8,796 bases of DNA, taken from NCBI GenBank assembly GCA_946413945.1, contig CAMKMR010000059.1, positions 1-8,796 of the forward strand, in the 5' to 3' direction. The DNA is from an uncultured Lachnospiraceae bacterium (GTDB lineage: Bacteria > Bacillota > Clostridia > Lachnospirales > Lachnospiraceae). Under the pieces are notes generated by a model. That model was not told where the DNA came from. It did not search any database and worked only from the letters and a program-made list of their open reading frames with translations. Numbering within the stretch: position 1 is the first letter of the stretch; the number at the start of each line of letters is the position of its first letter. Below are positions 7,772 to 8,796 of the stretch, piece by piece. The translations under genes and the position numbers were made by a program.

Positions 7772-8491
7772 GCTGAGGAGATAGTAAGAAAATTCAGACA
7801 TGAATTAAAATATATGATATCCCGGTCAGAAGCTGAAATCCTTAAAAAAAGATTTGCTGGACTTATGCAGCTTGATAAGAATGCAAAAGATAAGGGTTAT
7901 CTCATAAGAAGCCTCTATTTTGATGATGAAAGGGAATCTGCAATATTAGATAAAATGGCAGGAACTGCTTCTAGAGCAAAATACAGGATAAGGATATATG
8001 ATTATAAAGATAGTTTCATCATGTTAGAAAGAAAGGTGAAGCAGGGGCAGTATATACAAAAGACTTCTGTATCACTTACGAAAGATGAATATTATAAGAT
8101 CTATGATAAAGATTATCTCTTTCTCTTAAGCAGAAAGGAGAAGCTTTGTAAGGAATTTTATTTTGAACTTATATCTGATAATCTTAAACCTGTAGTAATA
8201 GTAGATTATGACAGGGTACCATTTGTATATGAGTTTGGGGATGTGAGGATAACCTTTGATCAGGATATCAGGAGCGCAAGAGCCGAAAGAGAGATATTTG
8301 ATGAGGGGATAGAGACATTTTCAGTAATGCCTGAGGGGTGTCTTATCCTAGAAGTAAAATATACAGAATTTCTTCCGGCCCTTATCAGGGATATGCTGGA
8401 TATTAAGAGAAGCAGTTATGTTTCAGCATCTAAATATGTTATGTGTTTAGAAAAAAGACTCGAACTTACAATGAGAAAAAAGGCTGAATAA
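7769..8491 (+). CDS. VTC-domain protein, probable polyphosphate polymerase
   Basis: The 240-residue soluble protein is almost entirely one VTC domain, the catalytic tunnel fold of yeast Vtc4 that makes polyphosphate from ATP. The recognisable strands run in order: FRHELKYMI (9-17), IRSLYFDD (46-53), AKYRIRIYDY (70-79) with R73 and R75, MLERKVKQGQYIQK (85-98) with E87, K89 and K98, VVIVDYDRVPF (142-152) with R149, VRITFDQDI (159-167), CLILEVKYTEFLP (191-203) with the metal-type E195 and K197, and SSYVSASKYVMCLE (215-228) with K222. These positions fit the phosphate-binding Arg/Lys and the metal-binding Glu of VTC enzymes, and none is visibly lost, so activity is plausible. There is no membrane helix and no SPX domain. 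Eukaryotic VTC couples synthesis to a membrane channel; here the following DUF4956 membrane protein is a possible partner. Translation starts at GTG, immediately after the CotH-like stop. Other triphosphate-tunnel enzymes are possible, but VTC fits better. Confidence 0.9.
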   Translation: MAEEIVRKFRHELKYMISRSEAEILKKRFAGLMQLDKNAKDKGYLIRSLYFDDERESAILDKMAGTASRAKYRIRIYDYKDSFIMLERKVKQGQYIQKTSVSLTKDEYYKIYDKDYLFLLSRKEKLCKEFYFELISDNLKPVVIVDYDRVPFVYEFGDVRITFDQDIRSARAEREIFDEGIETFSVMPEGCLILEVKYTEFLPALIRDMLDIKRSSYVSASKYVMCLEKRLELTMRKKAE

Positions 8492-8580
8492 AAGTTGAAA
8501 ATATAAGCTGACATAGAAGTAAAAGGATAAAAATATAAGCTAGTATAATTGGATATGAAAATAAAGAGGAGGAAAAGAAA
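8492..8580 (+). other. 89-base AT-rich spacer before the DUF4956 gene
   Basis: This is the only intergenic gap of note. It contains a 12-base direct repeat (8498-8509 and 8530-8541), a TATAAT at 8544-8549 without a good -35 box at the usual distance, and a strong ribosome binding site near its end. I see no GC-rich hairpin with a T-run, so read-through from the VTC gene into the DUF4956 gene is likely. Confidence 0.5.
8498..8541 (+). repeat. Direct repeat AAAATATAAGCT, two copies 32 bases apart
   Basis: The copies are at 8498-8509 and 8530-8541, identical over 12 bases and starting 32 bases apart (about three helical turns). They lie between the VTC and DUF4956 genes. The motif is AT-rich, so chance is not excluded; the GC-containing AAGCT end makes it somewhat less trivial. 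Confidence 0.5.
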
Positions 8581-8583
8581 TTG
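8566..8583 (+). promoter_or_regulatory. Ribosome binding site for a TTG start
   Basis: GAGGAGG at 8566-8572 is followed, after eight bases, by TTG at 8581. The first ATG in the frame comes only at codon 35, inside the first membrane helix, so TTG is the best start. Confidence 0.75.
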
Positions 8584-8796
8584 AGTTTTGAAGATATCAT
8601 AAAAGATTCTGAAGCGGCTCAGCAGGCAATAACGCCAGGGGTTGCACTTACAATTGTTTTAGATCTTTTGTTTGCCCTTATCATGGGAGTGCTTATATAC
8701 ATGGTATATAAGAAGTTTTTTTCAGGAGTAGTATATAGCAGGAATTATGCTGTAACCCTTATTGGAATGAGCGTACTTACCTGTATGGTAACTTTA
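8581..8796 (+). CDS. DUF4956 membrane protein, N-terminal part (runs off right edge)
   Basis: Seventy-two codons are present before the window ends. Translation from TTG gives MSFEDIIKDSEAAQ, then a hydrophobic helix (about residues 21-44, VALTIVLDLLFALIMGV), then YKKFFSGVVYSRNYAV and the start of a second helix (about 56-72). The YKKxFxGVxYSRxF-type loop between the first two helices is the hallmark of DUF4956 proteins, small multi-pass membrane proteins of unknown function. They are often found beside VTC-domain and CotH-family genes, which supports the call. Its role is unknown. Being the membrane protein next to a soluble VTC domain, it may act as the membrane part of a polyphosphate-making unit, which is inference. 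It is probably part of the same transcript as the upstream genes, although the 89-base gap leaves room for its own promoter. Confidence 0.85.
   Translation, partial: MSFEDIIKDSEAAQQAITPGVALTIVLDLLFALIMGVLIYMVYKKFFSGVVYSRNYAVTLIGMSVLTCMVTL

Noticed and set aside
3..7801. Several minus-strand open frames of 60-89 codons
   Set aside because: All lie opposite well-supported genes, have low-complexity or composition-driven translations, and lack a family match; they are shadows.
8544..8549. TATAAT as a promoter -10 box for the DUF4956 gene
   Set aside because: No acceptable -35 box at 16-18 bases and no TG extension; the spacer is so AT-rich that such a hexamer is expected by chance. Kept only as a weak possibility.
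8492..8580. Terminator after the VTC gene
   Set aside because: No GC-rich inverted repeat followed by a T-run is visible.
1..8796. Mobile element or transfer boundary around the pel to CotH junction
   Set aside because: No inverted repeats, integrase, transposase or attachment site, and base and codon use look the same on both sides of 5964.

Overview
The window is AT-rich, with every gene on the + strand and heavy use of AGA and ATA codons. Genes are packed with overlaps or gaps of 0-11 bases and have strong AGGAGG-type ribosome binding sites. This composition and the gene families present suggest a low-GC Gram-positive (Clostridia, most likely Lachnospiraceae). That assignment is inferred from style, not from a marker gene. 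No rRNA, tRNA, insertion sequence, CRISPR array or clear terminator is visible.

Positions 1-5964 are a Pel-type exopolysaccharide operon of the Gram-positive kind. In order it holds the tail of a PelD-like c-di-GMP receptor (I-site RNND kept, GGDEF signature lost), PelE (two N-terminal membrane helices and a helical cytosolic part), a membrane-anchored DUF2194/PelA-like polysaccharide deacetylase, the glycosyltransferase PelF, and the multi-spanning membrane protein PelG. The outer-membrane parts of the Gram-negative system (PelB, PelC) are absent, as expected for a one-membrane cell. The glycoside hydrolase half of classical PelA is also missing from the DUF2194 protein.

Positions 5966-8796 continue on the same strand with no break after pelG. 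They hold a CotH-family kinase-like lipoprotein, a VTC-domain protein (polyphosphate polymerase fold) and the start of a DUF4956 membrane protein, which runs off the right edge. The first two are joined to pelG by gaps of one and zero bases, so they are very probably co-transcribed with it. DUF4956 follows an 89-base gap that contains a 12-base direct repeat.

Working model. PelD senses c-di-GMP and, with PelE and PelG, forms the inner-membrane complex. PelF polymerises UDP-sugar in the cytosol, PelG carries the chain across, and the anchored deacetylase removes acetyl groups outside, giving a cationic polymer. The downstream trio adds phosphate chemistry: a possible polyphosphate synthase (VTC), a small membrane partner (DUF4956) and a surface kinase-like lipoprotein (CotH). 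How this trio relates to Pel is the most interesting open point in the window and is inference.
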